From Aquila chrysaetos chrysaetos (lineage: Eukaryota; Chordata; Aves; Accipitriformes; Accipitridae): a stretch of DNA of 64,000 bases. The notes below the pieces were generated by a model. It saw only the letters and a list, made by a program, of their open reading frames with translations. It had not been told where the DNA came from and ran no database searches. Positions 9,371 to 19,875 of the stretch are shown piece by piece. The number at the start of each line of letters is the position of its first letter. The first letter of the stretch is position 1. The DNA lies in NCBI RefSeq assembly GCF_900496995.4, contig NC_044006.1, positions 59,193,204 to 59,257,203 of the forward strand, in the 5' to 3' direction. The translations under genes and the position numbers were made by a program.

Positions 9371-12300
9371 TGGCTGCCTCTTCCCATTAGGGACCAGTGC
9401 AGAGCCGTGGTCCCCTCCCCACGCAGCATCCCCAGGGGCTCCGCGGGCGTGGAGAGGCAAGGAGAACAAGCGCTGCTGCTTCTCACCGCGGGGCTCATGT
9501 CCCGGTGGAGGGGCTGGGGAGCAGCTCCCAGTCCCTTGTTCCTGCGCGGGTGCCTGGAGGGAGCCACTCGCCACCCGGCCCGCCGCTAAGACAGCCAGGC
9601 GCATGGGTGTGCGGAGCAGATAAAAACGGTGTTTGTGGGAGTCGGGGCAGACCCCTGGGAGGTGCGAAGCCCGCCGGGGCCCGATCCCTCGGGCACGTCC
9701 CGCCGTGCTCAGCGCCGCGGGCGCCGGGGCGGTCAGCGAGCCGGGACTGGTATTCTACCGCGCTCCGTGCAGAGCATCGTCGGGTGTCGTGCGCGCTTTG
9801 CAGCCGCGCCGGGGCGAGGGACTGCTCCTGCTGCCCGGCCCCGCTCCGGCCCCGAGGGACCCGGGGATGAAACCTATCAACGGGAAGGTATGGGCGCCGG
9901 CGGGCTGGCAGCTCTTCTTGCCCTAGAGAAGCAGAGCCTCTGTGGATTCCCAGGTGTGCCGCGGTGCCCCTTGCCCACGGAGGTCTTTACCGCTTTCCCG
10001 AGCCAGGGTCGGGCCCCATCCCTCGCTGAAGGCTCGGTCACCTCCGGCCGGGGCGTGTACAGCGCCGAGCACCCCGGCAGAGGCAGGGCGGAGGACCTGG
10101 CAAGCCCGGGTGCTCCGGGTCCCCTCCATGCAGGGTGTGCACCCTCCACTTAGTCCCCCGACGGGGGGCATTGCGTGGGCCCACGGAGGGTCGAGAGTGG
10201 GGGCCGGTGGGCCAGACCCTGCACGCAGCCCTGCCCTGGCCCCACGTCCCGCCCCATCTCTGGACCTTTAGCGACTCCTGGTCCCCGTGGAGGTGGCTGC
10301 CAGCTGGACTTGTCCTGTGGTCACTGACTCTGGACGGAAGGCGGTGTGCCCCTTGGGGTCCGTGTCGTGTCCCCCCCCATTGGTTCCTGCCCTCGGGCAA
10401 TTGAAATAACGAAGTGTCAGACGCTGGTCATACATTTTCTTTGCTGGAGGCGTCGTTCCCGTAAGCACGCCGCTATCCCTCCCGTCAGGCAAGAGAGGGC
10501 CGGGTGAAACACCCAGGCAGGACAAATATTGAAAGAAGGGCGTTTGCGACACAGGCGGTGCTGGCCCAGGTGCATTGCCGTGGCCCGTGCTGTGCTGGTA
10601 CGGGCTCCTGTTTTTCTCAAGTTTCCTTTTCGTAACGTCTTAGGCAACCGGAGAGTAGCCTTCCCGCGCCTCAGGCGGTTCCTTCGGGGACGGTCCTACT
10701 CATTTCTCAAAAGCAGATGTACAAAACTACAATTGTTCGTCTTTAAAGCCGTCATTGCCGCAGGGGCGAGGGCTGAGCTCGGCACAGTGAGGGAACCACA
10801 TCTGCCCCTGAGCCGGGCGTCGCACCGGGCACGGAGCGCCGGCGAGAGCGATGTTTCATTGCCTTCGCACCCGAGCGCACACGTAAAGCGCCGGCCGTGC
10901 CCGGCGCGGGGGAGAAGGGCTGTACGAGGCCAGCCCCACGCATCGCTTAACTCCCCCGGGGTGCTGCTCGCGAACTTTCCAAAGCTCTGCTGGGTCTGAA
11001 CGGTTTCAAGGCAGGGTCCGAGTCCCCGACAGTTTGGAAACAGTGGTTTCCCAAAATATCCCTCTGCTTTCCCCAGCAGCGCGCTCCCATCATCGGGAAC
11101 TGCCGGGCGGCCGCGGGATACCCACTGCCCCAACGGCGCCGCGCAATGCCCGTCGGTCCTGACAGAGCTGCCTCGCAGGGACGGACAGACCGCACAGACT
11201 GGCTTCCCAGACCACCTGCCCGAGTTTTGTGGCCCGCTGGTGTCGTGCCACCTCCACAGTGTGACATTGACTGCCTAGCGCTGTAGGGCTCACCCCGGCT
11301 GTGCGGTACCAACGTGCGCCGGAGCAAAACGGGCACCGCCTGCCCTGGGGAAGGTGGAAAGACTCTGGGCATGGTGAATGGGCTGGGCTCCCCCAGCCTC
11401 TCTGGGCACGTATTGTCCTTAGATCAACAGCAGAGATCCCGTTTCTCCTGCCTCATCACCCCCTAAGCCTTCAGAGTTGGCCGGCGGGAAGATGCTTCAC
11501 CACCACGTTAAGGAGAGACGCCCTGGTGCCTGTCTCGCGCTCAGGGACAGGGACAGACCGGCATCAAAAAGCTGCGCTTGGAGAAGGCTGTTGGCAGAGG
11601 CTTTGGGGGGGAAAAAGCCTGTTTCGGGGGGTTGCTCCCCCTCTGGATCTGGCGGCACTTGGTCTGTCTGACCGTCTTGTCTGTAGGGGAAATGCTGCGA
11701 GGCGGGCCGTGGGTCAGCATAGGAGTGTGTGTGTGGAGTGGATGCGGTGGTGACAGGGGCCACTCGACGTGGTTTGCTCATCGGCTTTGAACTCCCCGGC
11801 TCCAGCCATCTCATGGGTGATGACTCCTTGGGCATGCAGGAAAGGGAACAGCCAGCTCCGTGGCCAGGAAATTCCCCCGAAATCACCTCAGCGTTGTTAG
11901 GATTTAGGGTTTTGCTTTCTTATTTTTCCGGGTGTTTCGGGGTAGGAGTGACATGATCCGAGAGGGTTTCATGTACGATATGTGCTGGATTTATACTTGT
12001 ACTTCTGTGTATGATGCCTTCACCCGTAACGTTCATTCCCCGGCTGCACTCATCCCGGGTGAGGCCGTGCCAGGCAGGGATGCAAGGAGCTGGCTCGTCG
12101 GCTTTCGGAAGACGAGATTCTCCAGCCGCAGGCGTGGACCGGCGTGCCCGGTCCGCCCGGCCGCGGTGCGCGGGGCAGCCGTGGGGGACGACCGGACACG
12201 CGTCCAGGTGTGCCCCCGCTGAGCCAGCGGGGACAAAAGGGGCCGCGGACAGGGCTCCTGTCCCCCGGGGTCTGCACGGGACGGGGGCCCGGGCTGCTGG

Positions 12301-14229
12301 CAGGTGTCACGGAACAGGGGCGCGGGGACGGCGCCTCGGCTGCGCAGCACGACTGTGGGACCGGCTGTGGCTGAGCTGGCGGCTCTTGGGGGCCGTGGGG
12401 ATGCGGGGACGGTCGTGGGCTCCCCCGGGCTACCCGGCCCCTCCACGTCCCCCCAGCAGCCTCAGGGGCCGGGCACGGCGGGTCTCTGCCCTCCCACTCC
12501 CGCCTCACGCCCGGCTGCTGTGGGGCCGCCACGCATCTACCCTCCCAGCGCTGGGGAGCGCAAAGGGAGGGAGGGGGGATGCTCGCGGTGTCAGGGGGCA
12601 GCGCGGCCCCCCGGGGCGGGGAAGGGGAAGCACCGCGGTTCCCGTGCCGTGCCGAAGCTGCCTTTGCTCTCCCAGGTGGGTCCCTCGGCTCGGCGGGACG
12701 GGGCTGCTCGGGAGGAGCGGTCCGGGGGCGAGCGATGCCTCTGCCAAGCTACGGTTTTGGGCACCGAGGGGCCTCCCGCCCGCCGCGCTCCGTGCCTCCC
12801 GGAGCGGTCGCCACGGACGGGCCCTGGAAGGGCTGGGAGTGCTGGTGGGCAGCGAGCTGGGCGGGAGCCAGCCGTGTGCCCTGGCCGCGCAGGACGCCAG
12901 CAGCATCTCTGGGCTGCACGAACACGATCACAGCCCAGGAGACCGAGGGAAGGGATTGTTCCCCGCACTCGGCATTCGTGAGACAGTATCTAAGTGCTGC
13001 GGCCGGTTTTGGGACAGCCGGTATAGGAAACAGACCCATGAGGGACGAAGGGCCAACGGGGCGGTGGGCGCTGGAGCAGCTGCCCGGGACGGAAAGGCTG
13101 CGGGAGCGGGGCTGGCTCAGCCGGGGGCAGAGGCGGTGTCGGGGGCACCCCGCAGCACCTTGCCAGAGCCTGCGGGGGTGGGCATCCACTGGCTCTTACG
13201 GCGGGGCATGGTGCGAGGTTGAGGGACAGCGAGCGTGAATGGAAACAGGAGTCTGGACACACGGGAAACCTTTTCCACCATGAGAAACAGGAGAGGTCCA
13301 AACGTCGTACCCGTAACGGAGCAACACTCCCTTTAACCCCGAGGAGGGTGCAGCAGCAGCAGCGGCACAGGTTGCCCTGGGAGCTTGTGCAGGCTCCATC
13401 CGTGGAGGTTCTCAGGAGCAGACCGGATCAAGCCCTGAGCAACCCGGTCCGGCCTCGCACCTGCCCCGGCTGTGAGCAGGAGGTAGCACTGCAGCCCTCC
13501 TCAGGTCTCTCCCAGCCTGGGTTCCCACTCCCACTCAGAGGGGAGTGGGCAGCACAGCAGGGCCCGCGGGGCTCCCGGCCGCGCACGCTGGGCACGGGCA
13601 GGCTGTCAAGCCACAGGCGGGGGGAGATGGAGAGGGGCTTGCCGCGGTCGCCAGCCGCGGGCAGCCGGGCCGGGGTCTCCCAGCGCAGCGGAGGGTGCCG
13701 GGCGGTGATGCCCGCCCCAGGGAGCCGCGGCTGGAGGCGCCCGTCCACCCCGGCCGGCGAGCGCTCCCCGGGCCCGCGGCCCCCGCCTCGCCCTCTCGTC
13801 CCAGCTCCCCCGCGCCCCCGAGGTCCCCGGTCCCGCTCGCCGGCTGGACGTGAACGGGGAGCCGCTTCGCCGTCGCATCGCCCCTCGATAGGGAGACTCC
13901 GTCGGTCTCCCCGTCCCGGGGCGGTGACAGCGGTCCCCCGGCCACGCGTGGGCGCGTTCCTGGCTTCGCGCGAAGGTTTCCTCCTTCCCTTCTCGTTTTT
14001 TTCGCGTGGTCTGGCTGCAGGCAGGGCTTTCTAAGAAGTGGTTCTTGCAAAGCTCTTTGTTCCCTCCCGTGAGTCACGCGTTTCCCCGCCGTTATCACGG
14101 CGTTGTCAGCGGCTTTGAAGTCGAGTCATTTATTACTTTCCCGGAGCTGGCCCTGTCTCGCCCTGCTGATAGAGCGGGGTACGTTTCCACTCGGGGTTTG
14201 ATCTCTGCCCGTGCTGGTGGCACACTAGA
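9371..14229. other. GC-rich upstream domain of PTF1A
   Basis: Nearly five kilobases of GC-rich DNA with CpG-dense stretches (about 9380-10200, 10650-11000, 12050-13250 and 13540-13960) and short AT-richer gaps. Several frames of 100 to 400 codons exist in different phases over the same DNA, with no recognisable domain and no consistent splice pattern. They are treated as compositional. No promoter, RNA gene or repeat could be called with confidence. Confidence 0.45.
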
Positions 14230-14400
14230 AAGTCACTTTCGATAAACCTCGACAGACTCTGCCGGACAAACTATTGCAACGCTAATGACAGAGATAATCC
14301 TCCCCTAATCTGCCGGGTAATCCATTTCACCCCAGTGAGAATTTTTAAGGCTGTAATCAGTGAGAGTCAGTTAGGGAATTATTAACAGAGCCTCCGCCAG
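14230..14400 (+). promoter_or_regulatory. Proximal AT-rich block with a cluster of TAATC sites
   Basis: A short AT-rich block about 0.7-0.8 kb before the PTF1A start site, between GC-rich stretches. It carries TAATCC at 14295-14300, TAATCT at 14306-14311, TAATCC at 14318-14323 and TAATCA at 14354-14359, plus a TAATGA nearby. TAATCC/T is the preferred site of bicoid-type (K50) homeodomain proteins such as OTX, CRX, PITX and GSC. PTF1A is active in retina and hindbrain as well as pancreas, so a neural or retinal proximal element is plausible. The function is inferred. Confidence 0.4.
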
Positions 14401-14519
14401 ACGAACTCCTCCTGAGAGGGCAACGGGGGTGGGAAAAGGAAAAACGCAACAGGGCCCGATGCGGTCAGAACCGATGCACGGCCGGGCGCAAGGAGCTGAC
14501 GGGATTTATTTCGATGTTA

Positions 14520-15055
14520 CGATAGAATTGTCTTCAATTTAAACGCCGCGAGAAACCCCGCGCCATCGATCCGCCCGATGCCCGCTCCGACGGGGCCTCC
14601 GCCGCCGGCGGGAGCTGGCGGGCCGGGGGAATGAGAAAAATGCTGGGGGGGGGGGGGGGAGATCCGCGGGGGCGACGCCCCCGGTGTCCGGCGGGAGGCT
14701 AAGCCGCTCGCTGCCAACGCTCGCGTTCCGGTCAGCGGCTCCTGGGGAGAGGTGGCGGGGAGGACCGGGGCTGCTCGCCCCGACGTGCGGCGAGCGCCGG
14801 TCTGGGCGTCTCCGCGGGGCTCCGGGCCCGTCCCTGGGCGGCGGGGCCGGGCGAGGCCGGGCGGGGGGCACAGCCGGGGCCCGCCCGCTCCCCCCCCCGG
14901 TCCCCCGGTCCCCACCGCGGCGCCGCCCCTCGGCCGGCGGGAGCGCCGCCGTGTCCCCCCCGACGGGGAGGGGGGGGCCGGCCCCCCCCCCCCACCCCCC
15001 CGGGCGCGCTGATTGGCTGGCGGCGGCGGTCAGCGGCACGCGCCCGGGGATGTCG
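14520..15055 (+). promoter_or_regulatory. CpG island promoter of PTF1A
   Basis: Dense CpG sequence running without a break into the PTF1A first exon, with long G and C runs at about 14644-14659 and 14984-15000. It ends with a core promoter containing an inverted CCAAT box and a TATA box. Frames on the - strand across this island and the first exon are shadows of GC-rich composition. Confidence 0.65.
15012..15016 (-). promoter_or_regulatory. Inverted CCAAT box
   Basis: ATTGG within GATTGGCTGG, the usual extended NF-Y site in reverse. It lies about 45 bases before the TATA box, a normal distance for a core promoter. Confidence 0.6.
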
Positions 15056-15063
15056 TTATAAGA
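15056..15063 (+). promoter_or_regulatory. TATA box of PTF1A
   Basis: TTATAAGA in otherwise GC-rich DNA, about 290 bases before the PTF1A start codon. Transcription should begin about 25-30 bases later, near 15085-15092, giving a 5' UTR of roughly 260 bases. Confidence 0.65.
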
Positions 15064-15160
15064 CTCCTCGCGTGCCGGCCCGCCGCGCCAGCCGGCTCCG
15101 GCCTCCTCCCCGGAGAGCGGCGGCAGCGGCCCGGCCGCCCGGCCACCCAGGGGCGGGGAG

Positions 15161-15335
15161 GGCAGGGCAGGGAAGGGCAGGGCAGGGCAGGGCAGGGGCG
15201 GGGGCCCGGGCCCCGCCGCCGCCGGGGCGGCTCGGCGAGCGGGCCGGCGGGAGCGGCGGCAGGCTCGTCCCGGCGGAGCTGCCCCCCCCGCCCCGTCCCG
15301 TCCCGTCCCGTCCCGCCCCGTCCCGTCCCCGCCGG
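15161..15335 (+). repeat. Pentamer-rich 5' UTR of PTF1A
   Basis: The predicted 5' UTR holds two low-complexity pentamer tracts: GGGCA-type units at about 15161-15197 and CCCGT/CCCGC units at about 15290-15330. They may form structure in the messenger. Pentamers of this type change length easily. Confidence 0.6.
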
Positions 15336-15348
15336 GGCCGGGCGCAGC

Positions 15349-16283
15349 ATGGAGACGGTGCTGCTGGAGCACTTCCCCGGGGGGCTGGACTCCTTCTCCT
15401 CGCCCCCCTACTTCGACGAGGAGGACTTCTTCCCCGAGCCGCCCCCGCGGGACGCGCTGGCCGCCGACGGGCTGCTGGAGCCGGACGTGGACTTCCTCAG
15501 CCGGCAGCTGCAGGAGTACTATCGCGACGGCGGCGACCCCGAGGGCGGCTACCGCTGCCCGGCGCCGGCCGCCACCTTCCCGCCGTCGCCCGCCTCGCCC
15601 GGCTTCGCCTACGAGTGCTGCGGGGCGGCGGGCGCGGCGCTGCTCTCCCCCGGGGGGCGGCTCCAGGCGCTGGGCTCGGCCAAGCGGCGGCGGCGGGTGC
15701 GCTCCGAGGCGGAGCTGCAGCAGCTCCGGCAGGCCGCCAACGTGCGGGAGCGGCGGCGGATGCAGTCCATCAACGACGCCTTCGAGGGGCTGCGCTCGCA
15801 CATCCCCACCCTGCCCTACGAGAAGCGGCTCTCCAAGGTGGACACGCTGCGCCTGGCCATCGGCTACATCAACTTCCTCAGCGAGCTGGTGCAGTCCGAC
15901 CTGCCGCTGCGCAACGCCAGCAGCGAGAGCCCCAGCCAGCCCAAGAAAATCATCATCTGCCACCGCGGCACAAGTAAGTGGCGGCCCGGCCCGGCCCGGC
16001 CCGGCCCGGCCCGGCTCCGCGCTCCGCAGGAATGCCGGCCCCAGCAGTAACCCCCTGCCTTTCTCCCCCCTGTCCCCCAGGATCTCCCTCCCCGAGCGAC
16101 CCCGACTACGGACTCCCCCCTCTGGCCGGTCACTCGCTCTCGTGGACTGACGAAAAGCAACTCAAGGAACAAAACATCATCCGGACAGCCAAAGTGTGGA
16201 CCCCCGAGGACCCGCGGAAGGTGAACAACAAACCCTCCCTCAACGACATCGAGAACGAGCCCCCCTTCGACTTCGTGGCGTGA
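15349..16283 (+). CDS. PTF1A: PTF1A, pancreas transcription factor 1 subunit alpha (two exons)
   Basis: Coding exons 15349-15973 and 16081-16283 join to 275 codons plus a TGA stop. The product is a tissue-specific class II bHLH activator of pancreas, cerebellum, dorsal spinal cord and retina. It binds DNA as PTF1 with an E-protein and RBPJ or RBPJL. Residues 22-31 are acidic (DEEDFFPE). The bHLH domain covers about 126-185: the basic region [13 protein letters not shown] (130-142), helix 1, loop [11 protein letters not shown], and helix 2 ending INFLSELV. The C-terminal part keeps both RBPJ-binding motifs, WTDEKQL (229-235) and VWTPEDPR (246-253), and ends [10 protein letters not shown]. The splice falls within an Arg codon directly after CHRGT, the usual place. 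The start is the first ATG giving the conserved [12 protein letters not shown]. It is shorter than the mammalian protein (328 residues in human), mainly between the acidic region and the bHLH domain. Identification is very secure. Confidence 0.97.
15974..16080 (+). other. PTF1A: PTF1A intron 1
   Basis: A 107-base intron with a strong donor (A|GTAAGT) and a pyrimidine-rich acceptor ending CCCCCAG. Its first third is a run of CCCGG pentamers (about 15985-16013), so it is barely above the minimum length for splicing. Confidence 0.92.
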
Positions 16284-16590
16284 GGCCCCCGCCCCGCCCT
16301 GTACATGCTGTATGTAGAGACCTATATTGTAAATGTAATTTAAGATTCACACTCTAAGGGCAATCAACTTTATTTATCTATTTATTACGGAGTAGTGATA
16401 ATGAGGTAGAAACCTTTGTTTTGAATATATAATTTATATAATTTATCCTGATTTTTTTAAGATATGCAATAGGTTTATTCCACCAGCACCTTGGGGGGGG
16501 GGAAATAATGCCAGAACCTGTGAAGATAATTTATTGCCGCACGTGGACTCTTCCTGTGTTTGTTAATAATAAACCCGGATCGTACCTTGT
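16284..16590 (+). other. PTF1A: PTF1A 3' UTR
   Basis: Composition falls abruptly from GC-rich coding sequence to AT-rich sequence after the stop codon. An AU-rich instability element, TTTATTTATCTATTTATTA, lies at 16370-16388, followed by further AT-rich stretches to 16450. The predicted end is just after the polyadenylation signal at 16568. Confidence 0.75.
16568..16573 (+). terminator. PTF1A: Polyadenylation signal of PTF1A
   Basis: AATAAA, the only canonical hexamer within 300 bases of the stop codon, followed 25-35 bases later by a GT-rich stretch (about 16588-16610). This gives a 3' UTR of about 300 bases. Confidence 0.75.
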
Positions 16591-17635
16591 GGAGCAGTGT
16601 TATTTGTGGGAAGCGGCTGCCGAGAGCCCCGCCGCATCCCGAAGAAGCCCTGCAGTAAACGCCCGGCCCAGTCCCCGGGCCGGCGGGGTGAGCCCCGGGA
16701 CCCTGCGGGGCCGGGACCATGCCCCAGCCGGCACCCTCCGCCCAGCTGCCGGCCCCACTCCGCCCCATCGCCGGCTCGGGCTGCTCTTATACAGCTGGGG
16801 GGGGACGGACACTGGGGACGGGCGGGGGGACACTTTCCCCTTCTCTCCACCCCTTTTGACGTCCTCTCCTGAAGTGCTTCCAACTGATGTCTTTGTCTAT
16901 CTCTAGGAGGTCTCCTCCTTTCAGTGCCTCTGCTCTGCTTGTGGTTTCCAGCTGAAAGACCCGAGTCCCCAAACATCAACCTTGCAAGGGTGTGCGTCCC
17001 CCGCCGCTGCCTCGGACCCCCGGCCCAGCCGCCACGGGGATGGGCGCGCTAGCCGGAGCCTGACAAAACTCTTCCCAAAAGTGCCGGGGAGGGGGGGACC
17101 GGGCTGGGGGCCGGGCAGGCTTGGCCCCCGAGGGTGCGTGGCCGCGCGCCGGGGCTCTGCCGGCTGCCCCCAGCCTTCCGCGGACCGCGCACCGCCCCGC
17201 GCCTGGGAAACAGCCCCCGCACCCCTCGCCGTGGGGATGCCGCTGGGGGCGGGGGAGGGGGGGTAAAGCCATCGTGCAACTGGTGGCAGAGTCGCTCTGG
17301 TAGCCCCAGCTCAGCGTGCCCGGCTGCTGGGAGGGGGGCGGGGGGGCGGCTGGGCTGCACCTGCCCGGGGGCGAGGGGAGGGGGCGGCAGGGGCCGGCCG
17401 GGGCCGGGGGGGCTGCAAGTGCTACCGGCGGGGGCGGAGGGGGGGTCGGCCCGGGGCTGGGGCGGGGGGCTCGGCCCGGCTCCGCAGGTGCTGATTTTCC
17501 CGTGGCACCCGCGGCTCAGCCCCGACGGCTCGGCCCCCGGGAGAGCCCCAGATGCCCGGCCCGGCCCACGGCCGGAGCAGAGCTGTCCCCGCGCGGTGTG
17601 CCCAGGCGGATGGGAACGGCCCGGGTGAGCCGAGG
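16591..17635. other. GC-rich DNA downstream of PTF1A
   Basis: CpG- and G-rich sequence with many G runs between about 17085 and 17490, capable of G-quadruplex formation. Open frames of 100-200 codons overlap in several phases and have no recognisable protein. No gene called. Confidence 0.5.
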
Positions 17636-17840
17636 TATAATTATTACTCATCATATACTGTACATCTCTCCCTCTCTCTCCCTCTTTTTTTTTTTTTTTT
17701 CAAAGCTGCCGCAAAGTGGGAGCAATATGTTGCATGCATGCTAATTGCATTAACCTAGTTAGACACATTTAGTTCCCTAGCGCGGATGGCATGGATCTAT
17801 TCCAATAGCAATTAGAGGAGCTACTTACCCACACAAACAC
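17636..17840. promoter_or_regulatory. AT-rich regulatory-type block with POU/homeobox motif
   Basis: A sharp AT-rich block between CpG islands. It holds a T run at about 17683-17700 and ATGCTAATTGCAT at 17738-17750, a near-palindrome combining POU-type and homeodomain half sites, followed by TTAACC. A second ATTAG/TAATT cluster lies near 17808-17818. The abrupt composition and motif content are typical of conserved developmental enhancers. Conservation itself cannot be tested here. Confidence 0.4.
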
Positions 17841-17999
17841 GCCGAGGCTGGGCCGGGGCGGGGCGGGGGGCTTAGCTTATTTATTTGCTCATTTTTCGTC
17901 CGAGCCCCGGCTGCCGGCGGGACTGCCCGGCTGCGAGCCTCGCCCCGTCCGGCGGCGGGCGGGAGGCGGGCGGCACCGGTGTCATTGAACTTAAACGGG
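17841..17999. other. Short CpG-rich stretch
   Basis: GC-rich segment with one AT-rich gap (17875-17895) separating two AT-rich blocks. No specific site called. Confidence 0.35.
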
Positions 18000-18480
18000 G
18001 CTCTTTGAGCGAGAAAAAGAGCCGACCCATAATTCGATCTTGTCCTGTATTAGGACCTCATTAAACACAGAAAGTCGCTTTTGCACAAATGCTTCCATCA
18101 GGCATGTAATCTCATTACACTCATTAGAAAGTCAAATGTTAGTCGGACTTCAGCTTAATTATAAGTTATGGAAGTGTTGTACCGCTTCCTTCTGTGTATA
18201 GCCCCGTCCGTCTCAATTGGCTTTGGTGATGCGGTCCCCCACAATTAAAACACTACAATCATTGTTATGTGGCACCTTTTCTTCGGCGTGCCACTTTTTT
18301 TGTGATTCAATGCTTCAACACATCCTTTAGTATGGTGCAGATGAAGCGGAAGAGCCGGCCTTCGCATGTAAAACACCAGGGTCTCTATCTTGTCACTCTC
18401 CCGTCTTGACTTGGCAAGTCCCTTTAAACGCAATCTTCAAAGAGACTGACAGCTCCTTTTGACCGACTCATCATCCATTC
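18000..18480. promoter_or_regulatory. AT-rich regulatory-type block
   Basis: Complex, non-repetitive AT-rich sequence rich in ATTA/TAAT cores, without coding potential and flanked by CpG islands. It includes a perfect 7-base inverted repeat, GTGGCAC (18269-18275) and GTGCCAC (18288-18294), containing TGGCA half sites of the NFI type. Probable enhancer by context, 1.7-2.2 kb after PTF1A. Confidence 0.4.
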
Positions 18481-19255
18481 ACCCCAGCGCCGCGCTCCTG
18501 CGACAAAATCCCGCCGCACAGGGCAGGAGGAAAGCGCCCGTGCAGGTCCCCCGGGCCGGAGGGACCCGGCGGGACCCGGCGGGACCCGGCGGCTCCCGCA
18601 AGCCCGGCTCGCAGCTCTCGCGGCAGCTTCGGGGGGTTTCGCCGGTGGGGAACACGCCTCGGCGCGGTACGGACCAGCGTGGGGCAGGCGTGACTGACAG
18701 CCGCGCAGCCCCGGTTCCCGGCCGCCTGCCCCCGCTCCTCCCCGCGGCCGTGAGCGGGGGGATCGCCGCGATGGATGCACCTTCCAGCGCTGCCCCCCCC
18801 CGGCGCGCCCCGGGCAGCGGCTCCCGCCTCCCCCGCGCCCCTGCCCCGCTCCCGGCGTCCCCGCCGCCCGCCTGGAACCCCGCACCGGCTCCCGCGGGGG
18901 CCGCCCCTCTGCGGCCGCACTGCCCCGACGGCGCCCCGGGGGAACGGAGGAGGCCCGCCGGGGCCCCGGGACAGGGCATCCCCGCGGGGGCTGGGGGCTG
19001 GGGGCTGCAAAATGGGGCAGGAGAGGACAAAATAGGGGGAAATCCCCAGCACCGCTTGGGGGAGGGGGCGGCGGGGGGGGTGTCTGTGTGTGACACAGTG
19101 TTAGAGGCACTTGCAGACGGCTCGCTTCCCGCAGGCTCCCAGGAGGGAGGCGCGGGCTCTGGGTCCGCGGGCTGATGCTGTCCGCCCGGGACCCGCGTCC
19201 GTCGTGATGCTCCAGGTGAAAAGAAAATTTAATTGTCCGAGACGGACAATCCCCC
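18481..19255. other. CpG island
   Basis: CpG-dense sequence with overlapping open frames in at least four phases, all proline-, arginine- and alanine-rich. No recognisable product. Confidence 0.5.
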
Positions 19256-19345
19256 ATTCCAAAGAAAAAAAAACAACAACCCAACCCCCCAAAACCCCAA
19301 CCCCTCCGAACCCAACCAAAGCCCAAACCCAACAACCGCAACAGG
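19256..19345. repeat. C/A-only low-complexity tract
   Basis: From about 19262 to 19345 the + strand is almost entirely C and A in irregular units such as CCCAA and CCCCAAAA, so the - strand is G/T only with many G runs. It resembles degenerate telomere-type or G-quadruplex DNA but has no regular period. Confidence 0.6.
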
Positions 19346-19875
19346 ACCCCCACCCGAGCCCCAAAGGCTGGAGGCATCAGTCCGCTCGCCTGCAGAGCCG
19401 GCGAGGGGCCGGGAAGGCGTGCGTGCCTCCTCGGCAGCGCTGTGCGCAGGCAGGGGCTGCCGCGGGCACTGTGAACCCGTCCCGCCGCGGTTCCCAGGGC
19501 CTCTCATCTGCCGGCAGTCGGGCGAGCGCCCTCGCCCAGCCTCCCCGGCCCGGGATCTCAGCCCTCTTTCATTCACGCATCTCTCGCTGGCACCGAGTAC
19601 CAGCTGCGAGGTCGAACAAACACCAGTTGAGTGTCCCCTGGTAAACCTCCCGCTTTCCAAAGCATCCCGCAGCCGGTGGGAATGGTCCTAAATAACTCCA
19701 CAACACCCCGCGCCGCCGAGACCTGGAAGCGTGGGCGGGAGGCGATTCCCACGACGGGGCCGGGGTCTGGCCAACAGGTGCTCGGGTTTGGCGGAGGGCG
19801 CCGGGGGAGCCCGGGGAGGCAGAGCCTCCGCTGCCAGAAAGCAGCCTGCTCCGGCGCCTCCGGCTTTACATGGCG
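19346..19875. other. GC-rich DNA, no gene seen
   Basis: Moderately CpG-rich continuation without a recognisable feature. Confidence 0.4.

Noticed and set aside
12011-13222. 403-codon open frame on the + strand
   Set aside because: Overlapping frames of 120-225 codons occur in other phases, no domain is seen, and the composition tracks the local GC content.
14539-15963. 474-codon open frame on the - strand opposite the PTF1A first exon
   Set aside because: It is a shadow of a GC-rich promoter and coding exon. It has no domain, runs across the core promoter, and PTF1A on the other strand is certain.
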